From positions 75,374,956-75,438,955 of the forward strand of contig CM062292.1 in NCBI GenBank assembly GCA_031216915.1: a DNA stretch of 64,000 nt, in the 5' to 3' direction. The position numbers and the translations under genes were made by a program. This document shows positions 30,647-42,412 of this stretch, piece after piece. The stretch comes from Pictodentalium vernedei. Taxonomy: Eukaryota > Mollusca > Scaphopoda > Dentaliida > Dentaliidae. Position 1 is the stretch's first letter. Each line of letters starts with the position of its first letter. Below the pieces are notes generated by a model, which was given only the letters and a program-made list of their open reading frames with translations, was not told the origin of the DNA and ran no database searches.

Positions 30647-31680
30647 ATAGTCCTAGTCCGATCGTTACGAAATTGCATGTGCAGGTTCGAGGTCATGTCT
30701 AGATGAATGTCCCATTTTGGTCGCGATCGATCAACCGCCACGGCTGCGTGGGCCCGAAACCCGAAAACATTTAGCGCAGGCTACAGGTCGTATTTATGAT
30801 GGGATTTCGCTGTAACTTGGTAGGATGACTCGGTATAATGTCTAGTAGTTGTTATTTTTATTCGATGTAGAAATGCAAACGAACGCAAAACTGGTCGCCT
30901 TAATTCTTTTTAGGGGAACGAAACGTCCGTTCACGCAATTTCTACAGGCCAAACGAGGTAGTCGGGACTGATGCCCACAGTACAGTGTAACACCACAATA
31001 GCGTGTGTTTCAGTGAACTCGTTTTCTTTCTTAATAAAAGTTACACCGTTGATTAGAACGATAATACGCCTACGCGTGTGTAAGCTGATATCCAATCGTG
31101 TACCGTTTAAACAGAGGTCGAGGTTGCTAGAGCTAAGCGGGACAATGGGGAAAGAAAGTGAAAAAAAGAGTGCCAAATATGTAATTTCGTAAGTAATTTA
31201 GGAGTAATCAAACTTTCTTTAAGCATGTCCAATATATCAGTCTGACAAAAGAAGTGAGATTTGAGAATGATGGATACGTGGTTATTTGGTGACAGAATGA
31301 AGAGGGTTAGTTTGCTTATCGGAGAAATTGGAAAAATGGGAAGAATGGGGTACGGATATCATCAAACAGTTCGTTTCTGGGGAGGTTGGTGGTTAAGAGC
31401 CATGGGGATGGGTTAAGAGCCATGGGGATGGGATCACAGGGTTAATTTAAGCCTTCTCACCAGAGTACCGCGTCAAATCAACAGCCGGTGGAAGTGTTAT
31501 TATTTCCAAATGAAACAAAATGCTGCTTTTTGATTGGTTGAGAGGGACGGTTTAATTTACAATCCACAGTAGCTTTTTTTAACACCGTGGTTACCCACGG
31601 TATAAAAACAAAAATACACAATAGCAGTCTATATGGCTAAAAAAATACAGGAAGTTTAATATTTATGTGCAATAAAAATA
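30647..31680. other. Non-coding DNA, no supported feature
   Basis: No coding frame or repeat could be supported. A short phrase AACATTTAGCGCAGGCTACA near 30770 resembles the sequence just left of the hAT-like element (about 29890-29912). A 20-base direct repeat (GGTTAAGAGCCATGGGGATG) occurs at about 31391-31430. Confidence 0.45.
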
Positions 31681-31682
31681 TT

Positions 31683-31742
31683 ACAGATGTGTATGTCATT
31701 GGAACTGGCTCATTGAGCCAATTCCAATGACATCCACATTTG
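31683..31742. repeat. 60-bp palindrome
   Basis: Arms ACAGATGTGTATGTCATTGG and return, centre GGCTCATTGAGCC. Confidence 0.7.
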
Positions 31743-31864
31743 TCTGGTTTTATTAAGAAACTTACAAAATACACATTTTCTGTCAGTTGTTTCCCGCAAT
31801 TTAGGTTAAAGTATTAAGTACACCAATTTTTTAAAAATAAATCCGTTGTTCTTTTGTTTTCCAG

Positions 31865-31972
31865 GGTGTATGGGAGTTTTCACCAGTCTGGGAACTCATA
31901 CATCCTTCGGCTTCGCCTTTGGGTGTATGAGTTCCCAAACCGGTGTAAATTCCCATACATCCAAAACGCACG
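31865..31972. repeat. 108-bp palindrome
   Basis: Arms GGTGTATGGGAGTTTTCACC, then GGGAACTCATACATCC, and return, with a CTTCGGCTTCG centre. Confidence 0.7.
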
Positions 31973-32212
31973 GATAACTAATATTATTATAATATCTCTC
32001 TCTGTCTCTTAGTCGTCAGTCGAAAACACGTGTTGCTGATAACACCCATTCCAGTTGGAATTGGACACCACATTTTGTGTGCCGTGTACGCGACATTACT
32101 TGCCGCTAAACGTATGAGATATCCCTGAATGTCTATCATGAATGACGGCTTACATGGTTAATATACAGTGCATATACAGTGCACACAGGGTGGGTAGGTA
32201 CTAAGTACTAGC

Positions 32213-32233
32213 CCCCCCCCCCCCCCCCCCCCC
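32213..32233. repeat. Poly-C run of about 21
   Basis: Homopolymer C. Similar G or C runs occur at 20390, 29938, 30555, 34522, 45000, 57420, 57597, 61291, 63131 and 63797. Confidence 0.9.
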
Positions 32234-32539
32234 AGAAATGGACATCCATTCATTTGCTACCTGCTAGTCCTGCAGAGCCTTTAAAACTCAGCAAACAAAT
32301 TTGATGTCCAAGGGGCCCCGGCTTGTCTACCAGGTGCTCAAAATACTTCAAATTGTCCTGACGATTTCTCAAGTTTCTACTGAACTTGCAAGTTGAAGTA
32401 TGTATTTAGTTTCCGCTTACATCATTTTTCTATAGTTGGCGAACAAGTTCTCCACCTATCATTAACGCACTCCCACAACGTTCCAATGGCGCGGGTAGGT
32501 CGAGCGATCGTCGTCGATCGATCGTCGAGTACTACAAAT

Positions 32540-32613
32540 TGTCCCTTGTGTGGAACAAGCGTCATCCGCAATGCTTCAGCATTCAGATGACACCTTATTT
32601 CACTCAAGGGAAG
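32540..32613. mobile_element. 74-bp micro-palindrome (GTCCCTTGAGTG type), degraded copy
   Basis: Ends GTCCCTTGTG and CTCAAGGGA; centre GCAATGCTTCAGCATT. The 4-base TSDs AAAT (32536-32539) and AAAT (32614-32617) are perfect. Related to 39151-39226. Confidence 0.7.
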
Positions 32614-33187
32614 AAATAAATCTTTAGCTGCTCAGGGTGTGTTTCTCTTCATGTAGGAGACACCTCACCCCACACACACCCAATTTCATGATAAAAAGCG
32701 ACGGCAGGAACTCTCCAAACTGTCGCTTCCTTAAAATGTTCGGGCACCTTGTGAACGTTCTCAACCTCTGGATTCCGGGACTCAAGGCATATGTCCATAC
32801 ACGGCTGAGTACTAATCACCTTACGTGTACTGTTGTCATCCCCTTTCATAAACACATTAGTCCCCATGCACTGTATATACTCGTTTTATCTTTTTTAGCC
32901 AGCAACTAAAATTGATGTTGACAACAGATTATATCGTTAACTCAATGCGCGACACACCCTGGTGTTACCCTGCATAGTATACTCAGAGATAATCTTTATT
33001 GCAAAATTGTATGACGACCTCTTTGAATCAAATTGGATTGTTTGAATGGCTCATCCACTGAAGTGCGTCACACATCCATAGTCCCGCAAGTACACATATT
33101 CTGTTATTAAATCCATCTGTGTTTAGAAGACACGCGGGACATATTGGCGAACACAACGCGATCAAGTGAATACAAGTTTACTTCAAA

Positions 33188-33627
33188 ATGCGTTTTTTAT
33201 TATTCTTCGGTGTCCTGTTCGTTTTGATATTAGTGACTGAATCAAAACACAAAAAAGAGAAGAAGAACAGTTTAAAAAAGCACGGTAGGACTTTTGGTAA
33301 TGATAACGTGTACCGTTTGTTCAGACAACTCCAACGACCGAGGTCAACATTTCGTTCTTTCTGTTTCCGCACTGCTTATCCAAGATTTTTTCTACGGCGC
33401 AACATACGTAAAGACCTTTCAAACCAAAGATATAAGACTTATAATTATTACTGGTACTTTCCCCACATGCGGAGCTACATTCACGTACTGGCAATCTGCA
33501 GACGCGGGTGTTCTTATGGCAGAAGATGTTATGAGTGCTTCATATGTTTCCAAGCGTCTGGACACGGTTTTCCCAACACCGTATCAACTCAAAAGACAAC
33601 TACGTCCGGTTCATTCACAGCGTCAGG
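33188..33627 (+). CDS. Possible first coding exon of a secreted protein
   Basis: From ATG 33188 the frame encodes a strong signal peptide (MRFLLFFGVLFVLILVTES), then a very basic stretch (KHKKEKKNSLKKHG) and a Cys-containing region (RRGCSYGRRCYECFICF). An excellent splice donor, CAG-GTGAGT, lies at 33625-33633 and would end the exon at about 33627. A second frame over 33294-33638 is also open, so the reading frame beyond the signal peptide is uncertain. No family is recognised. It is the only host-like coding signal in the window and could still be chance. Confidence 0.3.
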
Positions 33628-33707
33628 TGAGTACTTAAGATGGTCTTCAGAAAAAATCCTAATTTTCATTTCTCAATTGACAGTTAACATAAATCCACAC
33701 TCTATGT

Positions 33708-33816
33708 ACTGCAGATGACGCCTTGTTGCACTCAAGGGACAATACAGTAAATATCACTTCAGACTCCTTGGTTGGTAGAGGAGGAGGAGTCTGAAGTGAT
33801 ATTTACTATATTGTCC
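33708..33816. repeat. Micro-palindrome half copy followed by a hairpin
   Basis: 33708-33740 (GCAGATGACGCCTTGTTGCA...CAAGGGAC) is one arm of the family at 39151-39226. It runs directly into a hairpin with arms AATATCACTTCAGACTCC and return (33742-33816) around GGTTGGTAGAG. Confidence 0.6.
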
Positions 33817-33829
33817 TTGGTTGGTAGAG

Positions 33830-34186
33830 GGGGCGCGGTGGCTCAGTTGGTAGAGGTGCAGGCTGCAAGCCGAGAGGTCCTCGCTTCGAATCCCACCTGC
33901 GGCAAACGCGTTGTGTCCTTGGGCAAGACACTTCACCCCATTGCCCACGTGGGGGCACGGTGACGCTGTGTACTAAGGCGTACTGCACGTCGATGGTGCA
34001 CCTGTCTTCAACCAATGCTAACCCCGCTTGTGTGGGAGTTAGTATGTTGGGGAGCTGACAGTTGCTCGCCGTTGCTCGGTGGTTCTCTCCGGGTACTCCG
34101 GCTTCCTCCACCCATAAAACTGTCGTGGTCATGATTAGCCATTGTGCAAAAATATGTGACCTTAAACACCAATAAATAAATAAAAC
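33830..34186 (+). mobile_element. tRNA-headed SINE, 13-bp TSD
   Basis: A box GGCTCAGTTGGTAG, B box GCTTCGAATCCC, shared body and AATAAATAAATAAA tail. Perfect TSDs TTGGTTGGTAGAG at 33817-33829 and 34187-34199. Confidence 0.93.
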
Positions 34187-34206
34187 TTGGTTGGTAGAGT
34201 GCTCAG

Positions 34207-34310
34207 TTATTATGGACATTAAAATTTGTTTATATATCTTTGCCTTGTTACAATTTATGGGAGAGTGCCCACAGGCACTCTCCCATAAATTGTAACAAGG
34301 CAAATCCTAA
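34207..34310. repeat. Palindrome of the GAGAGTGCC family, copy 1
   Basis: Arms TTGCCTTGTTACAATTTATG + GGAGAGTGCC and return around CACA. Related hairpins lie at about 43710-43790 and (degraded) 57150-57228. Confidence 0.75.
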
Positions 34311-34506
34311 CAGACTAAATTATATCACTTCAAAGATACTCCTGAAAGCACAGCCACTGAATTTGAAGCCTTTAAGTTGCTCTACCTGCATGTCAGAATA
34401 AAGCACAAATATGGGCTTCCAGCACTCTACCAGTTAACTTGGATACAATTCCCCAGTAGTTTGTGCGACGCCACTCACCATTAAAAACCCTGGTTGTAAG
34501 TAGTTC

Positions 34507-34522
<16 letters not shown>

Positions 34523-34538
<16 letters not shown>

Positions 34539-34914
34539 GCGTGGTGGCTCAGTAGGTAGAGGTGCAGGCTGCAAGCCAAGAGGTCCTCGGTTCGAATCCC
34601 TCCTGCGACAATCGTGTTGTGTCCTTGGGCAAGACACGTCACCCCCGTTGCCCACGTGGGGGCACGGTGGCGTTGGGTACCAAGGCGTACTGCACGTCGA
34701 CGGGGCACCTCTCTCTTCAACCAATGCTAACCCTGCTTGTGCGGAGTTGGTATGTTGGGAAGCTGACAGCTGCTTGCCGTTGCTCGGTGGTTCTCTCTGG
34801 GTACTCCGGTTTCCTCCATCCGCAAAACTGTCGTGGTCTTGTTTAGCCATTGTGCAGAAATGTGTGACCTTAAACACCGATAAATAAATAAATAAAAAAT
34901 AAATAAATAAATAA
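34523..34914 (+). mobile_element. tRNA-headed SINE in a G run
   Basis: Preceded by a TG repeat and about 18 G. A box GGCTCAGTAGGTAG, B box GGTTCGAATCCC, shared body and AAATAAATAAATAA tail. TSD unclear because of the G run. Confidence 0.88.
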
Positions 34915-34989
34915 ATTTATCATATGACTCGTCCGTTTTGTTCACTTTAAAACATTTGATATTTTGCTTTCATATTAATCAGTAATAAA

Positions 34990-35200
34990 TAAAGCCTTCC
35001 GTCAATAGCATTGGTCAATTTCAAAACTAGACAATTTGACTGAACAAATAAAACTGGGCGGCCACATTTTCATAATTTGCATAATTAGAGTTGGGAGCGT
35101 TCATTGGTCAATTTCAAAATTGGACAATTTGATGGGCTAAACAAAATACAACTGGGTCATATTTGCATAATTTCAGTAGGGAGAATTTACGTTATCTGTC
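34990..35200. repeat. Two tandem units of about 100 bp
   Basis: ATTGGTCAATTTCAAAA followed by GACAATTTGA and ATTTGCATAATT occurs at about 35004 and again at about 35105. Confidence 0.65.
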
Positions 35201-35228
35201 CTATTTAGGGTGGGTTTTTTTGTATTAA

Positions 35229-35427
35229 TCTTTTACCTACAAGAGAAACGCCATTCATTTTTTTTTATATTTTCACTTTTTGCTTCCAAAACATAGGTTA
35301 TGGCCCCTCATTGGAACGAGCTCGACGAGCTCGCATAACCTATGTTTTGGAAGCAAAAAATGAAAATTTTTAGTTATACGAGGATGTTTTTTCCAAGTGC
35401 CGTCTGCAACTCAAGTTAGGTGATGGG
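35229..35427. mobile_element. piggyBac-like MITE (CCCTTTACC family), 199 bp, copy 2
   Basis: TTAA at 35225-35228 and 35428-35431. The left end is TCTTTTACCTAC. The central hairpin is shortened on the right arm (GAGCTCGACGAGCTC then directly GCATAACCTATG). Confidence 0.8.
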
Positions 35428-35449
35428 TTAAAAGGGTCATACTAAGTGG

Positions 35450-35610
35450 CCAATTTCTGCATGTGTGTGTCATATGATAAATAGAATATGAAATGAGTGT
35501 TTTTCTCATATAATATTTATGAAATGAGTCTAAGAATTTTCCGTTTTGGCGAGCCCAAATATTATTTGAGAAAACACTCATTCCATATCCTCTGTATCTC
35601 AGTTGGCTTC
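35450..35610. repeat. Imperfect palindrome
   Basis: ATGAAATGAGTGTTTTTCTC...AATATT and a return TTATTTGAGAAAACACTCAT. Confidence 0.55.
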
Positions 35611-35619
35611 ATCCTAACT

Positions 35620-36640
35620 TCCATTTGATCAACATTCTTTGGACTCTGGGGTATCATTTGCTAAACCCATTGAGTCAGAAAAAAACATACATACGGGTAA
35701 CAAATGAATAAAGACCATCTAATCCATATTGTGTTCTCATTGTCATATTTTCTCCCTTATTAACTCGTCTGTTGGACCAGTAAATAACGGAGACAATGAA
35801 AGCATGATGTATTCACCCCTTCGCGGATAACCAAGTGACGAGAGTCAGTAGGGACCACTTGTCCAGTTCCCTCTTAGTAAGATAATTTTATTAGTTTATA
35901 CACAAACCAGGCATATCAAAGTACCGACGGTACCAACATAACCATAGGTTACAGAAACATACTAGTCGTGCGATATGTCCTAATCTTGCAATGCAAACTA
36001 CAGAGTTTTCCGTCTAGTTGCCCCACTAACCTCGCGTAGTGCCACACACGGTTAATAAGCTGTAAACAATACTCTTGAGGAACAAATTTGCGTTCAGGAA
36101 CACATATTTAAGCAAGTGCTTGGTCAAGTCGGTCGGCTAGTTATGGGGAGTCACATGTGGTGAACTGGCCCACACCTAAATGATGTCGGCTAGTTTACGG
36201 CATTCGCCCCCATGGTGCGCCCGCCAATATAGACCCTCGTCCAATTATAAAGATCATGATCTTCTCCAGTTGGAACGATATTAACCACTCGATTTGACTG
36301 ATTGTGGCTCGTGAACTTTACGCGCAGCAATGATGGTTGCTCTCTGCCTAAACAGAAACACCACCCTCCCGCTGGCTCTTTATCCTAGCTTCTGACACTT
36401 GAACATAGTTTCGGCCCAAGGAACGGATGAAAAACGGTATCCTTATCACTGATCAGATGGATCGCTTTATGCCTACCCAACTAGTCATAGTCTGTTTGCG
36501 CGTTCCTTTTCCTTTAAGGGGTGGCAGGTAGACAGCCAATCTGGCTATGCCTCTTCCCGCGGTATGCTATTTGTTACTCTTGTATAATGTTTATTTTTGT
36601 TTACATCTTACATATATGTATACCGTGAATACAGAATCTG
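35620..36640. other. No feature recognised
   Basis: About 1 kb of non-coding DNA without a supportable frame, repeat pair or hairpin. Confidence 0.45.
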
Positions 36641-36644
36641 AATC

Positions 36645-37197
36645 TAGCCGGTACCGCGGCGGGACAGAGCCTTTCCTACCGAAACCGGCACCGGTACCAG
36701 GACAAATCAACAATTCACAATCGGATGGGAGCAATTCGCATTTAAACCCACTCAGCTCCCCGTGATCACAAAGACAAACATGGCATCATGCCAATTATTC
36801 TGCGGCGACACCAAAGTAACCATAAAGCATGAAGATCGTGCTTTATGAATACTTTGATGTCGCCACAGAATATTTTTTTGAAATAGCCGATGACCGCGCA
36901 TTCTTCGTCTTTGAAGCCACGTTTGAAAAGTCAAGATGGTCGGCCTTATCGGGGTCGTGGTGCAGATAGAGCATGCACATTTAGAGTGTTTGGATATGTT
37001 CGTTCACAAATAAGTTGAAAGTATTTCGTGCAAGTGTGCCATACACGATTATCAGCCCGTTCACCCTCGTTCAATTAGGTATTTCCCCATAAAATAAATT
37101 TGTAACGGTACCGACGGGACAAAAGCTTCAGTACTGGTACCGGTTAGAGCAAGAGGGAAACCGGCGGTACCGGTACAAGTACCGGTTGACATGCCTG
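36645..37197. mobile_element. hAT-like element with GGTACCGG-rich ends, copy 1, degraded left end
   Basis: Right end CCGGTTGACATGCCTG. The interior contains GCAATTCGCATTTAAACC, a central hairpin (AACCATAAAGCA...TGCTTTATG) and many GGTACCGG words near both ends. The complete copy is at 59718-60224, in the opposite orientation. Confidence 0.75.
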
Positions 37198-37489
37198 GCA
37201 CAAAGACAGCAAAACTGTTCAGCCAGTTTTGCTGGTCTTGCTGTTCATTTGTACGAACCGGAACCGATCCGGAAATAAACGGTCATTCCTGAAGATTTGA
37301 TGTTAAGAGATATTGTGGAAAACATATCCGGTCCAAGCGCGATGCAAAGATATTTGAATGGGTGCAAAAGATTCCATCTCGATGATTTAAACCCGATTTG
37401 GCCACTTAATACCATCGAGTATAAATAGTTTCGATCCCTTTTGAAAAGTTTACATCGTGCCACGACATGTTTTAATATTTAAATAGACA

Positions 37490-37830
37490 GAATGGCATTC
37501 GCGTTCGAACTGTCATTTTTATCGCACGAGATCGATCTGGGCGGAGGGATAATATTGAACAAGAAGCGCGGCTTCTCGTTCAATATTATCCCTCCGCCCA
37601 AATCGATCTCGTGCGATAAAAAATGACAGTTCGAACACGTATGTCGTTCTGTATTTATTGCACGCCTAGTGTACTAAAAAATTATTAATCGATTTTGGCG
37701 GAGGGATAATACTGAACTCGAAGCCTTCGCCTTCTTGTTCAATATTATCCCTCTGCCGAAATCGATCGAGTGCGGTGGAAAATGACAGTTCGAACGCGTA
37801 TGCTGTTCTGTATTTATTGCACGCCTACAG
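37490..37830. repeat. Two tandem palindromic units
   Basis: Unit 1 (about 37500-37650) and unit 2 (about 37675-37820) each have arms GGCGGAGGGATAAT...ATTATCCCTC and end GTCGTTCTGTATTTATTGCA or close to it. Those end words are shared with the composite element ends at 18.9-19.45 and 51.2-51.7 kb. Confidence 0.7.
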
Positions 37831-38313
37831 GTTATTAAAAGAATATTAAAAAACACAAATTATTGCCAAAAATAACACACACACAAAAAAAAAAGAAATT
37901 GTAAAATAGTCCGCGCACGTGATCCGTATTGTCCATTTAATGAAAATAAAAGAACAGACGTTCAGTAAAAATAGTTTCGATCACTTTTGAAAATTTTACA
38001 TCGTGCTACCATATTTGTGAATATTAAAAAAAAGTGAACTATTTGAAATGAAGAAACTATTAATTTTACCCGAAGCCTTTACCGATAACACGTATTTTAC
38101 AATTGCCAAGTCAATTGAAGTTGAGTTCCATTGACAAAACATGTTTGTAATATTAACTCAGGAAATGCCATTTTTGTATTCTCGGGGCTGACTTTGTGCC
38201 ACAGAAGATTTATTAACCCTACTGGACTTATTTTCAACTTTAATCACCCTTTTCTGCAACAGAACAGGTGCCCCGACATGCAGTCTATTTACTCATCTCA
38301 AAGTCACATTATA

Positions 38314-38626
38314 CAGTTAAAACTAGAATTCCTGTCACGAACTGTGCGCTTATCTAGGCTTAATTCGCGTAGGAATTGCGCGCAATTGCCATATCGAATG
38401 GCACCCAAAGCACGGCAGATTCTCCTGGTTACTCATAGAAAACACAGGAAATGTTTCTGCCAATGGACCTCCGGTTTACCCGGAGGTCCATTGGCTGAAA
38501 CGTTGCTTGTGCACAGGCCATATGTACAGAATTTGGTAGCCTTACTATGGTGATAACGCGCGGATTAACGCGCAAATCGACGTGCTATTTGTGCGCATTT
38601 CGTGACAGGACTTCTAGTTGTAACTG
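38314..38626. mobile_element. Tc1/mariner-like MITE, 313 bp, TA duplication, copy 1
   Basis: Ends CAGTTAAAACTAGAATTCCT and a matching inverted end ...TTCTAGTTGTAACTG are flanked by TA at 38312-38313 and 38627-38628. The centre is the GGACCTCCGG hairpin also seen at 15.9 and 52.2 kb. The sister copy is at 62534-62847 (inverted). Confidence 0.85.
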
Positions 38627-38908
38627 TAAGTACCTTGGCAGTTGTTTGAAGACAGGTCTGGTCCGGAAGTATGGGGATTAGAGACTGGCAAGAGAAAAGA
38701 AATAATTTATGACCGTGTTCATAACGCTGTATAATTATTTCAGTCTGCGACAGGGACGTGGCCGGTGAGTCTTGTTTCCTCCATATAATTTCCAACAGCA
38801 CCCCCGCCCCCGACTGCCGAACAATCAGCTTTAAGAAAACCACCCGCCTTGGGTAAGAAGTTTCCAACAGCAAAAAAAGTCCAATGCACTATCCCCCATT
38901 ATGTTTAA

Positions 38909-39113
38909 CCCTTTGCACTCTAGTGGTATCTCTCATGCCAGTTCATTGGCAGCAATTAGAAGAGTCCATATTCATTATTTGGGATTGACCAATCAATGCA
39001 CGTTGAAAATATTGATTGGTCTTCCCACACATATACTGAACAGCCACCTTATTTAATGACGTTATGACGTATAATGTTCATGTCCGGAAAAGCGGTCGAT
39101 CGGGTTCAACGGG
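38909..39113. mobile_element. piggyBac-like MITE (CCCTTTGAAC family), 205 bp
   Basis: TTAA at 38905-38908 and 39114-39117 with CCC...GGG inside. Central hairpin shortened. Confidence 0.85.
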
Positions 39114-39150
39114 TTAAAATATATGACATTTGGGTTCTAGCGTTGGAAAT

Positions 39151-39226
39151 CGTCTCTTGAGTGCAACAAGGCGCCATCTGCAATGTTGTAACATTGCAGA
39201 TGGCATCTTCTTGCACTCAAGGGACG
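39151..39226. mobile_element. 76-bp micro-palindrome (CGTCTCTTGAGTG type)
   Basis: Ends CGTCTCTTGAGTGCA and TGCACTCAAGGGACG; centre CATCTGCAATGTTGTAACAT. Flanks AAAT (39147-39150) and AACT (39227-39230), a 4-base TSD with one change. End sequence and TSD length match the 67-68 bp family. Confidence 0.75.
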
Positions 39227-39535
39227 AACTATTGTCTACGGTTAGAAATTCCTATGGGATATGGTTAAAAAAGCTACGAAATATCTGTTAGAAACCATCA
39301 CGGTCAAAGATAATTTGCCACTAAACCTAGAACAATGTGGCGTGGAATTTCCATCTGCTGATGTTTAAGGCTTAAAATATCTAAGAGTTGAAACTTTTGG
39401 CTGGGATTGGGTATGAGGTACTCTCCTACCGGACCGACCTGTCGCCACATCACGATGCGTTGCGAATATGACTGATTGGGGTGGTGGCTGCAACCTTATT
39501 TGTCCCGACTGTGATGTCTCAAGTCCCGAATGACT

Positions 39536-39612
39536 AATATTCCACTGACATCATTAAAGTATGCCTTCGTTGAAGGCATACCTCGATGATTCGCTTAGAA
39601 TATTAGTCAGTC
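39536..39612. repeat. Imperfect palindrome around AAGGCATAC
   Basis: Arms GACTAATATTC and GTATGCCTTC with their returns. Confidence 0.6.
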
Positions 39613-39619
39613 GGGATTG

Positions 39620-40740
39620 TAGTTTAAAAACACCAGACATTCTGATAAAAGAAACATGTAGTAGTCGTTATTCAACTTCTTATTTCAACATCCCGAATTG
39701 TGTACCAAAGGTCTCCATTTGTATGACCGACTGTAAGTGTAATTTTAGCATTATAATTTGAGCATTAGCTATTGAACATTTTACTTCTGAGTCCGTAGTA
39801 GCTCATACAGAGTATCTCCTGGGTATCGTATGAGGTGGAGTAGCCCGTCGTGAGTTCATACTGTTAGAAATAAAGTTCAAGTTGTATTGTGGTCCTCGAG
39901 CCGGGTACACGTATTAATGTTTCACTCATAACTCGTTTATTGATACGTAAGGTTGAGAAGTCCGCTGTCAGCTCGAACTGCTGAACAATCAATATCCCTT
40001 CGGGTGGTAGCTTGGGGGTATTGGTGGTTCCACTATTCGGGCTAACTTATCAAAGGTTGCGCTATATGTATACAAGACATAAAATAACTGTACTAATGTC
40101 TTAGCCAATATTTGGCATTCCTAATAAAGTGTTTGAGGAATATATGACATATTGGTTCCTTGGGCGGGCTGCATATATTAAGGTTATTTTCATTATATTA
40201 TTATTGTTACAGATATTGCACATGTCACGTAAATATATACAAACAATTAGTCCAAGCATCAAATCTTGTCCCAATACCAACCGCAATTCATTGCAGTGAT
40301 TGGTTAATGCCTCGTTGATTTTATTTTATGTCGCCGGGCACGCGCATTTGTCTACTGTCAGCGATTCTTATGTCCACCGTCAAGGAAAGCGTCTCGTTGC
40401 CATGAGCAACGGTTCATCGCAATGTCTTTTTTTACTTGAAATCAACTGAGACAAATACATTTAACTGAAGTAAAATACGCACACAAGTACCGTTATTACG
40501 TACAAAAAGATTAGTTATGTAAACATGGGTAATTATTTATGAAACCGATTAGATTATAGGGTCTCTTTTCAATAATTTTCTGTATCATAAACTGAAACGA
40601 ATCGAGAGCATCTCGCCCCGTTGATTGCGTACGTAAACATTGAATAAAGGGCGATCACTCCAGACTGTTATGATAAAAGTTAACACCTTACCGAAACAAC
40701 GTCTGCTTTCTAAATAAAAGATGTTTTTCCAATTCAATTT
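39620..40740. other. No feature recognised
   Basis: A/T-rich non-coding DNA; nothing supportable. Confidence 0.45.
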
Positions 40741-40754
40741 TACTTGTGTAAGAA

Positions 40755-40868
40755 CGGGACATTTTCGTTATTCTGTTTGTTGACAGGGGACATGGCTGAC
40801 GCCTCGGTTGAATATACATTTCATGCAGGGAACGTGAGACCATGTACCCTGTCAACAAACAGAATAAC
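40755..40868. repeat. Palindrome, 114 bp, spaced
   Basis: Arms GTTATTCTGTTTGTTGACAG and CTGTCAACAAACAGAATAAC with about 60 bases between. Confidence 0.7.
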
Positions 40869-41073
40869 TTATATTGTCTTCTAAGAAAGCACATGATTAC
40901 TAACAAGTGAGAACTGATATCTTAGACCCCAGTCCTTACGAAAATGACCCGAATGAAAAAAAATATTGGGGAAGGGTGGATGGGCGTCATATCCCCTACA
41001 CACCCCTAGCGGCGCCCACGACCACATCCCCGGTTAACCTGTGTTTCACAATACTTCAAGTTATTAGATAACA

Positions 41074-41405
41074 TAGCGTTCTCTATTACACAAAACGTCG
41101 TTATTACAGAATACGTCCTTAGTGCACGCTACGATAATTTTTGTTACACAATACATCGTCGTTACACAGTGCGTTGTTACATAATTCGGCGTTCTCTATT
41201 ACACAATACATCGTTATTACACAATACGTCGTTATTACACGCTACGTTAATTTTTGTTACACAATACGTCGTCTTTACACAGTGCGTTATTACAGAGTAC
41301 GACGTTATCTTTTACACACTACGTCCTTATTTCACACTACGTTAATTTCTGTAACAGAATACGGGAGTTCTTTCACAGTGCGTTGTTATTACACATTGTG
41401 ATGTT
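41074..41405. repeat. Higher-order tandem repeat, about 3 units of 113 bp
   Basis: Built from CGTTATTACACAATA-like subunits of 16-18 bp. CGTTCTCTATTACACAA starts units at about 41078 and 41190. Confidence 0.75.
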
Positions 41406-41411
41406 ATAGCA

Positions 41412-41750
41412 GCTCCGCGTGGAAACGCGGTGGCTCATTGGTTAGAGCATGGGATTTCAAACCGAAAAGTCGACGGCTCGATTCTGACCAGCGGTAGCTG
41501 CGTTGCATCCTTGGGCGGCCCTTCATCCTGATTGTTCACGTGGGGACACGGTGGCGCTGTCTGCCACGGCACACTGCACTTCAATCGTACACTTGCCTTC
41601 AACCGCTGTTAATCCTGATAGTGCAGAGTAGGTTGAGGAGCCTGGTAATTGCACGCCCTCCTCGGTGGCCGTGCACCCGTAAAACTGTCTAACACAATGT
41701 TATCCTGACTGTTGAAAGTGTCGTTAAACTCCAATAATCCAAAACAAACA
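41412..41750 (+). mobile_element. Diverged tRNA-headed SINE
   Basis: A box TGGCTCATTGGTTAGAGC and B box GGCTCGATTCTGACC, then a diverged version of the common SINE body (GTTGCATCCTTGGG). Ends near AACTCCAATAATCC. Confidence 0.7.
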
Positions 41751-42059
41751 ATAACAGCTCGGGATTTAAAAATGAATATTTGTTTCTTCGAATGAGGAAA
41801 CAATCTTCAGTGAAGCTTGAGTCAATTCAGTAACATGTTACTTCAGCAGTTCATGCTAAAACTTTGTTTTATTTTCAAATAGTCAATTTCTTTGAGGAGT
41901 TACCAATTGTGCAAGGTTTCATTTTTCACGTTCCGTAGAGAATTCAGGGACTACCCTTCGAACTTAGCTAGTCAAACACAGAGAAATTGCCCTCTTTATT
42001 TGAAACTGTTAAAAGACTTGGATTGGGTACCGTACGAGCTGGGATACTGTGGTTTTCGT

Positions 42060-42412
42060 GAATAATAATAAAACCAATACTTCGACCATCCCCTGATTTG
42101 CCGCGGCCCTCTAACGGGGAGGCTTACACCAACACCGTATTCTGCCCGACCATTGCTCCCCGATGTTCCTGCTCATCGTCCAGGATTTAGACACAAACTC
42201 TTTTATAATCCCTCCATTGGCGACTTCTCAATCTCCCAAACTGCAATTCTGACCCTTTCCTTCATGTCGTCCCTCAGACACTTATCTCTCAAGTTTTCAT
42301 CCCATTCTTCCATTAGTTTCTCATTCTCAAGTAATCTTATTCTACTCGGCAAATATTTGGGACATTTTAAAATGAAATGTTCTTGAGTCTCTGTTACTCT
42401 AAATCTGTACAA
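42060..42412 (-). pseudogene. LINE ORF2 3'-terminal fragment, inverted copy
   Basis: Leftward frame TETQEHFILKCPKYLPSRIR to a stop at 42203-42205, homologous to 29296-29517 but with an extra insert of about 15 codons. 3' UTR-like sequence continues to about 42060. Confidence 0.7.

Noticed and set aside
33806..34877. Several long open frames on both strands
   Set aside because: All lie in SINE bodies and recur identically in other SINE copies.
41141..41401. Rightward frame of 86 codons rich in Tyr and His
   Set aside because: Translation of the 113-bp tandem repeat.
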